Shown piece after piece: positions 32,422-41,313 of a stretch of 64,000 bases of DNA. Origin of the DNA: Pistricoccus aurantiacus. GTDB lineage: Bacteria > Pseudomonadota > Gammaproteobacteria > Pseudomonadales > Halomonadaceae. The position numbers were made by a program, and so were the translations under genes. Each line of letters opens with the position of its first letter. The first letter of the stretch is position 1. Where the stretch lies: the NCBI RefSeq assembly GCF_042682565.1, contig NZ_JBHUIC010000012.1, one strand, 5' to 3'. The notes below the pieces were generated by a model. The model had not been told where the DNA came from, did no database searches, and saw nothing but the letters and a program-made list of their open reading frames with translations.

Positions 32422-33170
32422 GCCACTATCGGCGCATACTGCTCAGCATCCTGGGGGTTGGGGGTTTCGTGGTGCTGTGGGAAGCGGCGCTGCGCAGCGG
32501 CCTGCTGCCGGGCAATCTGGTACCGCTGCCGTCGAGCATTCCCGGCGTCTTCTGGGCGGAAGTGCTCGACGGTATCTGGCTCGAGGTCGTGATATCGAGC
32601 CTGTCCCACTATGGCGTGGGGGTGGCGATCGGCTCGATACTCGGCATTCTGGTGGGTGTCGGCGCCGCCCTGGTGCCTACCTTCGACGCCCTGCATGCCT
32701 GGCTGGCCCGGCTGCTGCGCCCGATTCCGCCCCTGGCCTGGATTCCCTTCGCCATCATCTGGTTCGGTATCAGCGCCCAGGCGGCGGCATTCATCATCAG
32801 TATCGGCGTGTTCTGGATCAACTACTTCACCAGCTACAGCGCGGTAAAGAGCGTCGATCCAGGCTTCAACGAGGTCGCCATTGCTTTCGGCCAGAAAAGC
32901 TTTCTGGCCAGACTGCACAAGGTCAGCCTGCCCGCGGCGGCGCCGGGCATCTTGAGCGGTCTGCGCGCCGGTCTCGGCCAAGGCTGGATGACCGTGGTCG
33001 CCGCGGAACTGTTCGGCATTCCCGGTATCGGTCAACGCATGATGGAAGCCTCGAGCCTGCTGGCCACGGACATCGTGGTGGTCTACATGCTGACCATCGC
33101 CGGGCTCTATGCTCTGTTCGACTCCCTGTTCATGGCCCTGCAGCGCCGATTACTGAGATGGCAGCCATGA
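32418..33170 (+). CDS. NitT/TauT-family ABC permease
   Basis: This 250-aa inner-membrane protein has six helices and the BPD_transp_1 EAA loop (NEVAIAFGQKSFLARLHKVSLPAAAPGILSGLRAGLGQGWMTVVAAEL). PIPPLAWIPFAIIWFGI is characteristic of SsuC/TauC. It forms the homodimeric channel. It is coupled by ATGA overlaps to the binding protein before it and the ATPase after it. The substrate is unknown; aliphatic sulfonates, taurine or thiamine precursors are options. No sulfonatase or thiaminase gene is adjacent. Confidence 0.9.
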   Translation: MSHYRRILLSILGVGGFVVLWEAALRSGLLPGNLVPLPSSIPGVFWAEVLDGIWLEVVISSLSHYGVGVAIGSILGILVGVGAALVPTFDALHAWLARLLRPIPPLAWIPFAIIWFGISAQAAAFIISIGVFWINYFTSYSAVKSVDPGFNEVAIAFGQKSFLARLHKVSLPAAAPGILSGLRAGLGQGWMTVVAAELFGIPGIGQRMMEASSLLATDIVVVYMLTIAGLYALFDSLFMALQRRLLRWQP

Positions 33171-33949
33171 ATCGACACGAAAGCGCATCACAGCCAGTAC
33201 TCAAGGCTCAAGGATTGAGTCTGGGATTTGGCGCGGACACGGTGCTGGAAGGGGTCGACCTCGATCTGGCGCCCCAGGAATTCGTCGCCATCGTCGGCGC
33301 TTCCGGGGTGGGCAAGTCGACTCTGCTGCGCGCCTTGGCAGGCTTGCTGAAACCGCAGCACGGCCAAGTGGCGCTGCGAAAAGACACCGCGCCGGATAAG
33401 CGCAGCTGGTCGATGGTGTTTCAGGCACCAAGACTGTTTCCCTGGCGCCGAGTGCATCGCAACGTGGAGCTGGGGCTCGAAGGGCTCAAGCTCTCCCGGC
33501 GGGAGCGCCGCCAGCGGGCGCTGGAAACGCTATCGCTAGTGGATCTGGCGGACTATGCCGAGCGCTGGCCAGGCACCCTCTCCGGAGGTCAGCAGCAGCG
33601 GGTGGGCATCGCTCGGGCGCTGGCGGTGCGCCCGGACGTCTTGTTCATGGACGAGCCCTTCTCCGCCCTGGACGCCATTACCCGCCGACGCCTGCAGGCG
33701 GAGCTGGTAGCACTGCGCACCCGTACCGAGGCGGCTATCGTCTTCGTTACCCACGATATCGAAGAAGCGGTGCTGCTCGCCGACCGAGTCATCGTGCTGG
33801 GCAAGCGCGGCGAGGGGCCCGCCGGCGTGGTGGCCAGGGTGGATATCGATCTGCCCCTGGAAGGCCGCCGGGAGCATGACGGCTTCGCCGATCGGGTCTA
33901 TACCATCGAAAAGCGTATCGGCACCGCCGCCACCGAGTTCACTCTTTGA
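33167..33949 (+). CDS. NitT/TauT-family ABC ATP-binding protein
   Basis: The 260-aa ATPase has Walker A GASGVGKSTLLRALAGLL, Q-loop VFQAPRLFPWRRVHRNVELGL, signature LSGGQQQRVGIARAL, Walker B LFMDEPFSALDAITRRRLQ and switch VTHDIEEAVLLADRVIVLG. The pattern matches SsuB/TauB. Its ATG at 33167 overlaps the permease stop. A longer in-frame reading from 32477 only shadows the permease. It ends 16 nt before a DsrE-like gene, which is likely transcribed along. Confidence 0.92.
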   Translation: MNRHESASQPVLKAQGLSLGFGADTVLEGVDLDLAPQEFVAIVGASGVGKSTLLRALAGLLKPQHGQVALRKDTAPDKRSWSMVFQAPRLFPWRRVHRNVELGLEGLKLSRRERRQRALETLSLVDLADYAERWPGTLSGGQQQRVGIARALAVRPDVLFMDEPFSALDAITRRRLQAELVALRTRTEAAIVFVTHDIEEAVLLADRVIVLGKRGEGPAGVVARVDIDLPLEGRREHDGFADRVYTIEKRIGTAATEFTL

Positions 33950-33965
33950 TGAGGAGGAAATTCTC

Positions 33966-34268
33966 ATGACGCTGATGAAAGTACTGCTGCACGCCCCTAC
34001 CGCCGCGGGTCTGACCCGGGCGCGGCGCAACGCCAGAAACCTGCTGGCGGCGCGCCCGGAAGCCCAGGTGCTGATCGTCGCCAATGGCGCGGGGGTTCGC
34101 GAGGCCCTGGAGAATCCCGATCCGGACACGGATGATCGTCTGCGTCTGTGCCTCAATACGCTGCATACCCTGCAGCTGGACAATACCCAGGACATTCAGG
34201 AAGTGGAAGCGGCGGTGGTGACCCTGGCGGAACTGCAGGCCCAGGGCTGGCACTATATTCGTGCCTGA
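33966..34268 (+). CDS. DsrE/F-like small protein
   Basis: The 100-aa protein reads MKVLLHAPTAAGLTRARRNARNLLAARPEAQVLIVANGAGVREAL, ending TLAELQAQGWHYIRA. The alternating strands and the VLIVANGAGV segment fit the DsrE/DsrF-like fold used in sulfur relay and regulation. The active cysteine of true sulfur-transfer members falls in CLNTLHTLQL (near residue 61), so it may be retained. GAGGAGGAAATTCTC is a strong ribosome site. It follows the ABC operon by 16 nt; a sulfur-compound theme is tempting but unproven. Confidence 0.7.
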   Translation: MTLMKVLLHAPTAAGLTRARRNARNLLAARPEAQVLIVANGAGVREALENPDPDTDDRLRLCLNTLHTLQLDNTQDIQEVEAAVVTLAELQAQGWHYIRA

Positions 34269-34320
34269 GCATAACGGCATGCGTACTCGGGCCTGATCCT
34301 GTTCGCTTGAGCAGGCGCGC

Positions 34321-34830
34321 TCACTGCACCTTGTGCAACTCCTTGGTGACGTCCGCCATGCTGTGATAGGTGTGATCGCCGAACTTCTCCAGGGTCTGCC
34401 TCTCCTGCTCGCTGGCCTGTGCGCGGGCATGGCGCTTGAGTTCCTCGCCGCCGGCAGGAAAGCTCATGCCCTCGAATAAGCTGGCGAAGCGCGCCGCGGA
34501 AGGTGCCTGCATGGCCCGCTGACCGCCGGTCTCGCTTGGCTGGTTGTCCGGGGTCTTCTCGTGGGTACGCAGCTCGCCGAAGGCGCGCCCGACCTCGGCG
34601 GCGTCGCGATATTCTTGGTCCGGCAACTGTTCGACGATATCGCGCACCTCATCGTTATCGACCGCATCCCCCAGTTCGCCGCGAGTCTTGGGAAACTCGA
34701 CTCCTTTCAACGCCTTCTCGATATCCGCGGCGGACACCGCCTGGCGGGGATGAGAAGTCTGCAGATGCCGTTCGTAGCGGGATTTCTGCTCGAACTCCGC
34801 GCCGCATATTTCACAGGTGAATTGAGCCAT
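34321..34830 (-). CDS. C2H2-finger protein with two DUF2795-like repeats
   Basis: This 169-aa protein starts with a classical C2H2 zinc finger: Cys6, Cys9, His22 and His27 in FTCEICGAEFEQKSRYERHLQTSH. Two homologous helical repeats follow. Repeat 1 (about 33-87) contains IEKALKGVEFPKTRGELGDA and repeat 2 (about 111-167) contains FASLFEGMSFPAGGEELKRHA, each ending with a D-V-x-x-x-h segment. These resemble DUF2795, a family of unknown role. It overlaps the upstream gene by one base, and that gene carries a third copy of the repeat. A nucleic-acid-binding or regulatory role is only inferred. Confidence 0.75.
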   Translation of the reverse strand: MAQFTCEICGAEFEQKSRYERHLQTSHPRQAVSAADIEKALKGVEFPKTRGELGDAVDNDEVRDIVEQLPDQEYRDAAEVGRAFGELRTHEKTPDNQPSETGGQRAMQAPSAARFASLFEGMSFPAGGEELKRHARAQASEQERQTLEKFGDHTYHSMADVTKELHKVQ

Positions 34831-35825
34831 CAGCGCACCTCCCCCACCGCTTTCTGAACATCCGCCATGGTCTCGAACTGCCGATCGGAAACCTCGTCGA
34901 GCACCTCGACGATTTCCTTTGCGGCATCGTTGGCTTTGGCCTGCTTGAGCAACTCGGATTTGCCGCAGGGAAAATCAACGCCCTTGAGCGCCTTGGCGAT
35001 ACCTGCCGCGGAGTCGGTCTGGCTTGCCGCCTTGCCGCCGCGCTCACCGCCCTTGCTGCGATCCCCCGCCGGGGCCTCGCTTTCCGGGTGCATCTGTGGC
35101 TCCGCGAGCTTGCCGCTTTCCAGCGCCTCGGTGGGCCATTCCCGCTGCTTCAAGCCCAAGGTCTTGAACAGATTCGCCTTGCCGGTGATCTTGACGTCTT
35201 CCTCGCTCAGATCATCGTGGGCCCCGATCAGCAGAAATTGAGCGTCCGCGTAGTCGAGCAGCTTGGGATCATCGATGGCGATCCAGCGCTTGTCGGCGAA
35301 CTTGTCCTTCAGGTGCTTGGGATAGTCCGGCTTGGCCTGGGGAAAGCCGGGCACGTCGACGGCGGGATTGCGTACCGAGATCACGAAGCTCGCCTCGGCG
35401 AGTATGCCTAGCGTCTTCTGTGCCTTGCCGATCGTTTCCGGGCTGGAAAGCCGGTAGGCCAGGCGGGTGCCGCTGTCATCCTCGTAGATCGCGTAGCGTC
35501 CCTCGCCGACGGGAATGGCCTCGCCCTGCTCCTGCTCGCCTCGGGTCTTGGTTTCGTACTCGAGCGGAACCAGGGCTTCGCCAATGTCCTTCGGCTTGGC
35601 GGTCAGGTCGTTCATCATCCATTCGCGTTGGGTGGACTTCGATTTCCCTTGCGGAATCTCTGGCAGCCGCTTCTTGCCTACCAGAAAAAGCCGCGCCGTG
35701 TCTTTCTTCTCCGGCGCCAGCACCAGGTACAGGCGCTGAATGTCATCCAGCCCCTGGATTTTTTCTGCATCGACCTTTGGCCGGTAGAAGAAATAGATAT
35801 CTCCCTTTTCCACATAAGCCGTCAT
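34830..35825 (-). CDS. Uncharacterised protein with C-terminal DUF2795-like repeat
   Basis: The 331-aa cytoplasmic protein begins TAYVEKGDIYFFYRPKVD and continues DIQRLYLVLAPEKKDTARLFLVGKKRLPE. A middle part (residues 100-215) is compact and mixed, with FVISVRNPAVDVPGFPQAKPDYPKHL. A charged linker follows (residues 236-272). The last 55 residues form a DUF2795-like repeat, IAKALKGVDFPCGKSELLKQAKANDAAKEIVEVLDE, closely matching the downstream gene. AGGAGGTGACAA precedes the ATG. The N-terminal domain matches nothing I recognise. The pair is clearly one translational unit. Confidence 0.7.
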   Translation of the reverse strand: MTAYVEKGDIYFFYRPKVDAEKIQGLDDIQRLYLVLAPEKKDTARLFLVGKKRLPEIPQGKSKSTQREWMMNDLTAKPKDIGEALVPLEYETKTRGEQEQGEAIPVGEGRYAIYEDDSGTRLAYRLSSPETIGKAQKTLGILAEASFVISVRNPAVDVPGFPQAKPDYPKHLKDKFADKRWIAIDDPKLLDYADAQFLLIGAHDDLSEEDVKITGKANLFKTLGLKQREWPTEALESGKLAEPQMHPESEAPAGDRSKGGERGGKAASQTDSAAGIAKALKGVDFPCGKSELLKQAKANDAAKEIVEVLDEVSDRQFETMADVQKAVGEVR

Positions 35826-35917
35826 TTGTCACCTCCTGTGTCAAAATCGACGTGTTCGAGACATCCGAACGCCACCTCCATGGGTAGCAAAGAAGCTTCT
35901 ATCCTGCAATGCTCAGG

Positions 35918-36793
35918 CTAGGTCGTCGGTCGTGCCTTGATCGCCACCCGACGCTCGTGCAAGGCGATCAGGGAACCGCTGGCGATGATCACCAGGCTGC
36001 CCACGTAAACCCACAGATCCGGCGCTTCATTCCAGAACCACCAGCCCAGCAGTACCGCCCAGACCATGGCGGTGTAGTCGAATGGCGCCACTAGCGCGGC
36101 GGGAGCGATACGGCAGGCCAGGGTGATGAAGAGCATGCTGCCTACCCCGAGAATGCCGGCTCCAGCGAAGGCGAGCCAGTGAATCGCCTGAGGCGTCTGC
36201 CAGACACCGGGCAGCAGCGTGGCGGAAACCAGCAGCGGTACCAGCACTACATAGAAGACCATTGCCCACAGGGGTTCGCGATAACCGTAGCGCCGGGCGG
36301 ACAGCATCAGCAGCGCGTAGCAGAGCGCCGCCCCCAGCAGCGAAAGCGCTCCCCACTGGAAGCTTTCGCCACCGGGACGCACCACGATCAGCACGCCGCC
36401 AAAGCCCACCAGGGCAGCCATCAACGGCAAAGGGGCCACCCGTTCGTTAAGCAAGGGAAGTGACAGAAGAGTGACGAACAATGGCGCGGCGAAGGCGATG
36501 GCGGTGGCCTCCGCCAGGGGCAGCAGGGTCAGACCGAAGATGAAGCACAGCATGGAGCCGGTGGCGAATAGCCCCCGCCAGACGTGCAGCCAGGGGCGCC
36601 GGGTCTTCAAGGTGCCCAGGCCGCCGCGAAAATGCGCGATCAGTGCGACCAGCGGCACCGATATCAGTGTGCGAAAGAAGATGATCTGAATGATTGCGTA
36701 GCTCTGCCCCAGCCACTTGGACAGGGCATCGCCCAGCGCCAGGCACAACACTCCCAGGCACATGTAGCCGATACCCAGCAGCGTCGTTGGCAT
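35918..36793 (-). CDS. EamA-family (DMT) transporter
   Basis: This 291-aa protein has ten hydrophobic helices arranged as two EamA domains, with LALGDALSKWLGQSYAIIQIIFFRTLISVPLVAL at the start of the first and ALCYALLMLSARRYGYREPLWAMVFYVVL at the start of the second. Members export metabolites or amino acids such as riboflavin, threonine or methylthioribose products. The substrate cannot be inferred. It is monocistronic, 36 nt upstream (in its own direction) of nothing but the dacC-like gene's 3' end. Confidence 0.88.
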   Translation of the reverse strand: MPTTLLGIGYMCLGVLCLALGDALSKWLGQSYAIIQIIFFRTLISVPLVALIAHFRGGLGTLKTRRPWLHVWRGLFATGSMLCFIFGLTLLPLAEATAIAFAAPLFVTLLSLPLLNERVAPLPLMAALVGFGGVLIVVRPGGESFQWGALSLLGAALCYALLMLSARRYGYREPLWAMVFYVVLVPLLVSATLLPGVWQTPQAIHWLAFAGAGILGVGSMLFITLACRIAPAALVAPFDYTAMVWAVLLGWWFWNEAPDLWVYVGSLVIIASGSLIALHERRVAIKARPTT

Positions 36794-36829
36794 TGCGTCA
36801 TCTCACTTACTTGATCATCTCACTTATAG

Positions 36830-38176
36830 TCATCTTACTACCAGACAGTCCATCCCCCGAGCGGAGAGACGGCTGCAGACGCTACGCGCCTGGTCTTCCT
36901 GCAAATCTACCAGACGCGCGCGGAACATGCGGCTGTCCGAGACGGCGACCTCCATGACATCCACACGCAGGGCCTGCTGCGCTCCCAGGTAATCCGCCGC
37001 CCGAGACGCGAGATGACGAGCCTGACCGGCATCCTTGAAGGCACCGACCTGAACCGCCCACTCACCGGCGGGACCCGGCCGCGAGCGACGCTCGACCAGT
37101 TCGGCGATAGGATCCGCAGAACCCTGGGCCTGAGATGGCGAGGAAGAGGAAACGTAGGAAGCGGTTGTCGTCGCTGCGTCAGGATTCGTGACGCGGCGAC
37201 GGGCGGTGGAAGCCGGGCTAGCCGAGGCGATTTGCCGACTGGCGTTTGCCATGGTCGGTGCAATGATCGCCGATGCCAGCGCCGGCAAGGGCGTTGCGTT
37301 GCCGTAGATGTCGGTTTGACCGCTCCAGTCCCGGCCGCTCAGCATGGCAAGGCGGGTGAATCCGTCGTCCATCAGCTCCGCCATGTGTTCATCCCGGGAA
37401 CTGGCGGAATAGCCGCCCATCACCACCGCGATCACCCGCCGGTTATCACGTATGGCGGAGGTCGCCACGTTGAAGCCGGAAGCGCGAATAAAGCCGGTTT
37501 TCAAACCGTCAGCGCCCTCATAGTTGCTGAGCAGCCGGTTGTGGCCACGACGGGACTTGCCCTGATACACGTAGCTCTTGCGGGAAAACTCTTGATAATA
37601 CTGGGGAAAATCCCGCATCAGATGCACCGACAACACCGCCATGTCCCGAGCGGTAGTCACCTGCGCCGCATCCGGCAGCCCGGAGGCGTTGCGGAACTGG
37701 GTGTCCTGCATCCCGAAGGCCTGGGCTTTCTGTGTCATCAAGCGGGCGAAGTTGGTTTCGGTGCCACCCAGCGCTTCTGCCACCACCACCGCGACATCAT
37801 TGGCGGAGGTCACCACCAGAGCAGGAATCGCCTCCTCCACGGAGATCGTGCTGCCGACATTGAGCCACAGCTTGGACGCCGGCATGGACGCCGCATGAGA
37901 CGATACATAAAGTGGCTGATCGAGGGTCACTCGCCCTTCTTCGATGGCTTCGAACAGCAGATAAAGCGTCATCATCTTGGTCAGCGACGCCGGATAGCGA
38001 CTCTCTTCCGCATTGGCCGCATGCAGAATATTTCCACTGGTGGCGTCTACCACGATAGAGGCGTAGCGCGGATTGGCCGCCTGGGCCGCCCCACTCATCA
38101 AGATAAAAAGCATTAAAGCCAATGAAAGGGCCCACGGGTAATGATAAGACCCGCGCCCCAGGACGTTACCCCGCAT
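36830..38176 (-). CDS. D-alanyl-D-alanine carboxypeptidase (S11, PBP5/6 type) with SPOR domain
   Basis: The 448-aa protein has a signal peptide (residues 12-34, ending AAQAAN). The SxxK motif is Ser64-Leu-Thr-Lys67, the SxN motif lies in VVTSANDVAVVV near residue 124, and KTG occurs in ADGLKTGFIRASGF near residue 226. It trims the terminal D-Ala of peptidoglycan pentapeptides in the periplasm. Residues 370-448 form a SPOR domain (WAVQVGAFKDAGQARHLASRAADYLG) that binds denuded glycan at the septum. The usual C-terminal amphipathic anchor of PBP5 is replaced by SPOR, an arrangement known in several proteobacteria. Confidence 0.92.
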   Translation of the reverse strand: MRGNVLGRGSYHYPWALSLALMLFILMSGAAQAANPRYASIVVDATSGNILHAANAEESRYPASLTKMMTLYLLFEAIEEGRVTLDQPLYVSSHAASMPASKLWLNVGSTISVEEAIPALVVTSANDVAVVVAEALGGTETNFARLMTQKAQAFGMQDTQFRNASGLPDAAQVTTARDMAVLSVHLMRDFPQYYQEFSRKSYVYQGKSRRGHNRLLSNYEGADGLKTGFIRASGFNVATSAIRDNRRVIAVVMGGYSASSRDEHMAELMDDGFTRLAMLSGRDWSGQTDIYGNATPLPALASAIIAPTMANASRQIASASPASTARRRVTNPDAATTTASYVSSSSPSQAQGSADPIAELVERRSRPGPAGEWAVQVGAFKDAGQARHLASRAADYLGAQQALRVDVMEVAVSDSRMFRARLVDLQEDQARSVCSRLSARGMDCLVVR

Positions 38177-38453
38177 GACGTTCCCCCGAACACATATTTT
38201 TTTACATTGCGAAACAATAAACCTAATTCCGTTGCTTTGAAATCCCGATTAGCCGCCAATATGCCCATCAACTCTCGTCTATCCAACTGTAGCGCCATTT
38301 ACTCAATTAGATTTTTTCTTGTTCGTGCTCGCCAAGCACCGGCTTATCCTGGACCGATATTTGACATACTCCACCATGTCGTCAATAAAGAAGGTTGAAG
38401 TTAAGTGGCCTATCCAGGCTCGTAACCGCTTCAATCACGGTAATGGAGAGACA

Positions 38454-38924
38454 ATGATGCGTACTTCATGGATGTTACTGGCTGCGACGGCGTTTACCGC
38501 TGCCTTGGCTAGCGCACCGACCCTTGCCGCCGACGATGAGTGTACCTTGACCATCGAAGGCAACGACCAGATGCAGTTCAACAAGGAAGAAATGACCGTT
38601 CCCGCCAGCTGCGAGGAAGTCACCGTGGAACTCCAGCACACCGGTGAAATGGCGGTGGACGTGATGGGGCACAACTGGGTGCTGACCGAGTCCAGCGTCT
38701 CCCAGGAAGTGGCGACCGCCGGCATGCAGACTGGTCTGGACAACGACTACCTGCCTCAGGACGATGACCGTATCATCGCCCACACGGAAATGGTCGGCGG
38801 CGGTGAAACAACTTCCGTCACCTTTTCCACAGCGGATCTGGCGGGCAAGGATCTGACCTTCTTCTGCTCTTTCCCGGGCCATTACAGCCCGATGCACGGT
38901 ACATTCACCGTCGAGCAAGAGTGA
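38454..38924 (+). CDS. azu: Azurin, periplasmic blue copper protein
   Basis: The 156-aa precursor has a signal peptide ending near residue 26 (APTLAA). The copper ligands are His73 in VMGHNWVL, then Cys138, His143 and Met147 in FFCSFPGHYSPMHG. Cys30 and Cys53 match the conserved disulfide. Azurin shuttles electrons among periplasmic redox enzymes. GGAGAGACA precedes the ATG at 38454; earlier in-frame codons lack a site. TTGACA at 38361-38366 may belong to its promoter. Two hairpins follow the gene. Confidence 0.95.
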   Translation: MMRTSWMLLAATAFTAALASAPTLAADDECTLTIEGNDQMQFNKEEMTVPASCEEVTVELQHTGEMAVDVMGHNWVLTESSVSQEVATAGMQTGLDNDYLPQDDDRIIAHTEMVGGGETTSVTFSTADLAGKDLTFFCSFPGHYSPMHGTFTVEQE

Positions 38925-38954
38925 TGTCACGCTTTGCCATTGGCATGAACCTAT

Positions 38955-38974
38955 CGCCGGCCTCGAGGCCGGCG
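38955..38974 (+). terminator. Palindromic hairpin after azurin
   Basis: CGCCGGCCTC with GAGGCCGGCG forms a perfect 10-bp GC-rich palindrome, 30 nt past the azurin stop. No T-run follows directly, so it may stabilise the mRNA end rather than terminate alone. Confidence 0.5.
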
Positions 38975-39009
38975 ATATCGTTGCAGTAAACACTTGATAA
39001 GATATCAAG

Positions 39010-39030
39010 CCGCTCCTTTCGAGCGGTTTT
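39010..39030 (+). terminator. Rho-independent terminator between azu and thiM
   Basis: CCGCTC (39010-39015) and GAGCGG (39021-39026) form a stem with a CTTTC loop, followed by TTTT. It separates azurin from thiM. No TPP riboswitch core was seen between it and thiM. Confidence 0.75.
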
Positions 39031-39070
39031 CTCGATATACATACCTCATTCGACGCGAGACGATTTCCGC

Positions 39071-39871
39071 ATGTTCGACTGTGCCGCTCACCTCGACCGC
39101 CTATATCAGACCGCGCCCCTCGTGCAACACATCACCAATCACGTGGCCATGAACCTGGCCGCCAATGTGCTGTTGGCCATCGGCGCTTCTCCGGCGATGG
39201 TGCATGCCAAGGAGGAGGTCGAGGAATTCGCCGCCCTGACGGACGCGCTGTGTATCAATATCGGCACCCTTTCCGCGCCTTGGGTCGAGTCCATGCAACT
39301 GGCCGCCAAGACCGCGCGGCATGTCGGCACTCCCTGGGTGTTCGATCCGGTGGCGGTAGGGGCCACCGCCTTTCGCCGGGAGACCGCCGCTCGACTGCTG
39401 GAACTCAAGCCCACGGCGATTCGCGGCAACGCCTCGGAGATCATCGCCCTGGCGGCCCAGGGTAGCGCGGGGCGGGGGGTGGACAGCACTGATAGCGTCG
39501 AGGCGGCGGAGCAGGCGGCGATCGCCTTGGCGAACCAAACCGGCGGCGTGGTGGCGGTCACCGGCCCGGTGGACTTTTTGACCGACGGCAAGCGCCAGGC
39601 GAAAGTGGCCAACGGCCACGCCCTGATGCCCAGGGTCACCGCCCTGGGCTGCGCGCAATCCGGCGTCGTCGCCGCCTTTCTGGCCGATACCGAGGATAAC
39701 TTCGAGGCAACCCTGGCGGCGCTGGTGAGCTATGCCATTGCCGGCGAAATTGCCGCTCAACGCGCCCAAGGCCCCGGTAGCTTCGCCGTCGCCTTTCTGG
39801 ACACCCTCTATCGACTGGACGGCCAGCAGATCGATACCTACCTACGCCTGGAGATGTCGGATGAAATTTGA
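39071..39871 (+). CDS. thiM: Hydroxyethylthiazole kinase
   Basis: This 266-aa ribokinase-fold enzyme phosphorylates the thiazole alcohol for thiamine salvage. PLVQHITNHVAMNLAANVLLAIGASPAMVHAKEEVEEFAAL is diagnostic. Conserved blocks WVFDPVAVGATAFR, IRGNASEIIALA and VAVTGPVDFLTDG follow, and the catalytic Cys is in VTALGCAQSGVVAAFLA, where most relatives have a GCxLS-like motif. The stop lies 11 nt inside thiE. No thiD is adjacent. The short upstream region lacks a recognisable TPP riboswitch, so control by thiamine is not evident. Confidence 0.93.
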   Translation: MFDCAAHLDRLYQTAPLVQHITNHVAMNLAANVLLAIGASPAMVHAKEEVEEFAALTDALCINIGTLSAPWVESMQLAAKTARHVGTPWVFDPVAVGATAFRRETAARLLELKPTAIRGNASEIIALAAQGSAGRGVDSTDSVEAAEQAAIALANQTGGVVAVTGPVDFLTDGKRQAKVANGHALMPRVTALGCAQSGVVAAFLADTEDNFEATLAALVSYAIAGEIAAQRAQGPGSFAVAFLDTLYRLDGQQIDTYLRLEMSDEI

Positions 39872-40481
39872 TCTTTCTCTGTATCTGATCACCGACCCGG
39901 CCCTGTGTGCGGAAAAAGGCCTGGTGGAAACGGTCAAGGCCGCCGTGGAAGGCGGCGTCAGCATGGTACAGCTGCGTGACAAGCACGCCTCCGACGCGGA
40001 CATGATCGAAGAGGCCAAGGCCTTGAAGGAGGCTCTGGCGGGCAGCGGCGTACCCTTGATCATCAACGACCGTCTCGACGTGGCCTTGGCCGCCGGCGCG
40101 GAAGGACTGCATATGGGCCAAAGCGACGGCGACGTGGCGGCGGCGCGCCGGGCCCTGGGACCGGACGCGATTCTCGGGCTTTCCGTCAGCAATCATGCCC
40201 AGATGCGCGAAGTGAACGAGGAACCACTGGATTATCTGGGACTGGGCCCGATCTTCGCCACCCAGACCAAGGATGATCACGATATTCCCTTGGGTTTCGA
40301 CGGTCTGGAGGAGCTCGCCGCCGCCAGCTCGCTTCCCTGCGTCGCCATCGGCGGCCTCAAGGCAGATCATGTCGAGGCGGTACGCAAGGCCGGCGCCCAG
40401 GGGCTCGCGGTAGTCTCGGCGATCTGCGCCGCCAAGGACCCCAAGGCGGCGGCGCAGGAGTTCAAGCGCTCAACCGACTGA
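39861..40481 (+). CDS. thiE: Thiamine-phosphate synthase
   Basis: The 206-aa TIM barrel joins HMP-PP and thiazole phosphate. SLYLITDPALC, GGVSMVQLRDKHASDADMIEEA, PLIINDRLDVALAAGAEGLHMGQSDGD, LGLSVSNHAQM, YLGLGPIFATQTKDDH and CVAIGGLKADHV cover the family motifs in order. Its ATG at 39861 overlaps thiM by 11 nt. The 3' end overlaps the convergent TauE/SafE gene by 20 nt. With thiM it forms a salvage operon. Confidence 0.94.
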   Translation: MKFDLSLYLITDPALCAEKGLVETVKAAVEGGVSMVQLRDKHASDADMIEEAKALKEALAGSGVPLIINDRLDVALAAGAEGLHMGQSDGDVAAARRALGPDAILGLSVSNHAQMREVNEEPLDYLGLGPIFATQTKDDHDIPLGFDGLEELAAASSLPCVAIGGLKADHVEAVRKAGAQGLAVVSAICAAKDPKAAAQEFKRSTD

Positions 40482-41232
40482 CGCCCATCCAGATCAGCCG
40501 CAGGGCGAGCAGCGTCAGCATCCACTTGAACAGGGTGTCGAAGCGCTGGTCGCTCAGGCCGCGCAGCAGCTTCAGTCCCAGCCAGGTGCCCAGCAGGCCG
40601 GCGACGATCATCGCCAGCATCAGGCCCAGCCATTCCCGGAAGACGAAGCCCGCCACCCCGAACACGAAGGCCTTGCTGAGATGCTGCAGGCTCATGCAGG
40701 CGGCGAAGGTGGCCACCCGGGACAGCCGCGCGGTCTGGCTGTGCTTGATGAAGGCCCCTACCAGCGGGCCGCTCGCTCCCACCAGACTCGACAGCAGCGT
40801 GGTCACCGCCCCCGCCGCGAAGGTGGCTTTGTTGCCCAAGGAACGCTTGGGCAAGCTCGGGCCCCAGCAGGACAGCAGCACGAAGCCGGCGATGCACAGC
40901 TCCAGCACCCCCGACGGCAATCGCACCAGCAGCCAGGCCGCCATCAGCGCCCCGACGATAACCCCGGGCAGAAATACCGCGATTACCCGACGATCGATGT
41001 GCGGCCAGGTCAGCGCCGCCCGCCCGGCGTTGGAACCCAGCTGCACCATGCCGTGAACTGGAATCAAGGCCGCTGCGGGCATGATCTGCGCCATCACCAT
41101 GATCAAGAGCGTCCCGCCGCCGATCCCCACGCTGGCGGAAATTCCCGAAGTCAGCAGGGAAAGCAGCGTCAGGCTCAGATTGAGCCCGGGAGGAAGCGGC
41201 GATAATAGCTCGAGAAACGACAAGGCCGACAC
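40462..41232 (-). CDS. TauE/SafE family sulfite/anion permease
   Basis: This 256-aa inner-membrane protein has about eight helices. LTSGISASVGIGGGTLLIMVMAQIMPAAALIPVHGMVQLGSNAGRAAL is the TauE/SafE start, and LSSLVGASGPLVGAFIKH starts the repeated second half. Members export sulfite, sulfoacetate or other C2 anions. No sulfonate catabolism genes are adjacent, so the substrate is unknown. The gene converges with thiE and is divergent from the iron operon. Confidence 0.88.
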   Translation of the reverse strand: MSALSFLELLSPLPPGLNLSLTLLSLLTSGISASVGIGGGTLLIMVMAQIMPAAALIPVHGMVQLGSNAGRAALTWPHIDRRVIAVFLPGVIVGALMAAWLLVRLPSGVLELCIAGFVLLSCWGPSLPKRSLGNKATFAAGAVTTLLSSLVGASGPLVGAFIKHSQTARLSRVATFAACMSLQHLSKAFVFGVAGFVFREWLGLMLAMIVAGLLGTWLGLKLLRGLSDQRFDTLFKWMLTLLALRLIWMGVSRLSA

Positions 41233-41313
41233 TCTTGCAGCAGAAAACGGGGTTCACCATAAAGCATCACCGGGTCGTTTGGCAGCGAATTACCGCAATA
41301 CGACGAGAAAGCG

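Noticed and set aside
38925..39070. TPP riboswitch upstream of thiM-thiE
   Set aside because: No CTGAGA or equivalent thi-box core is seen. The region holds only two hairpins and a short leader.
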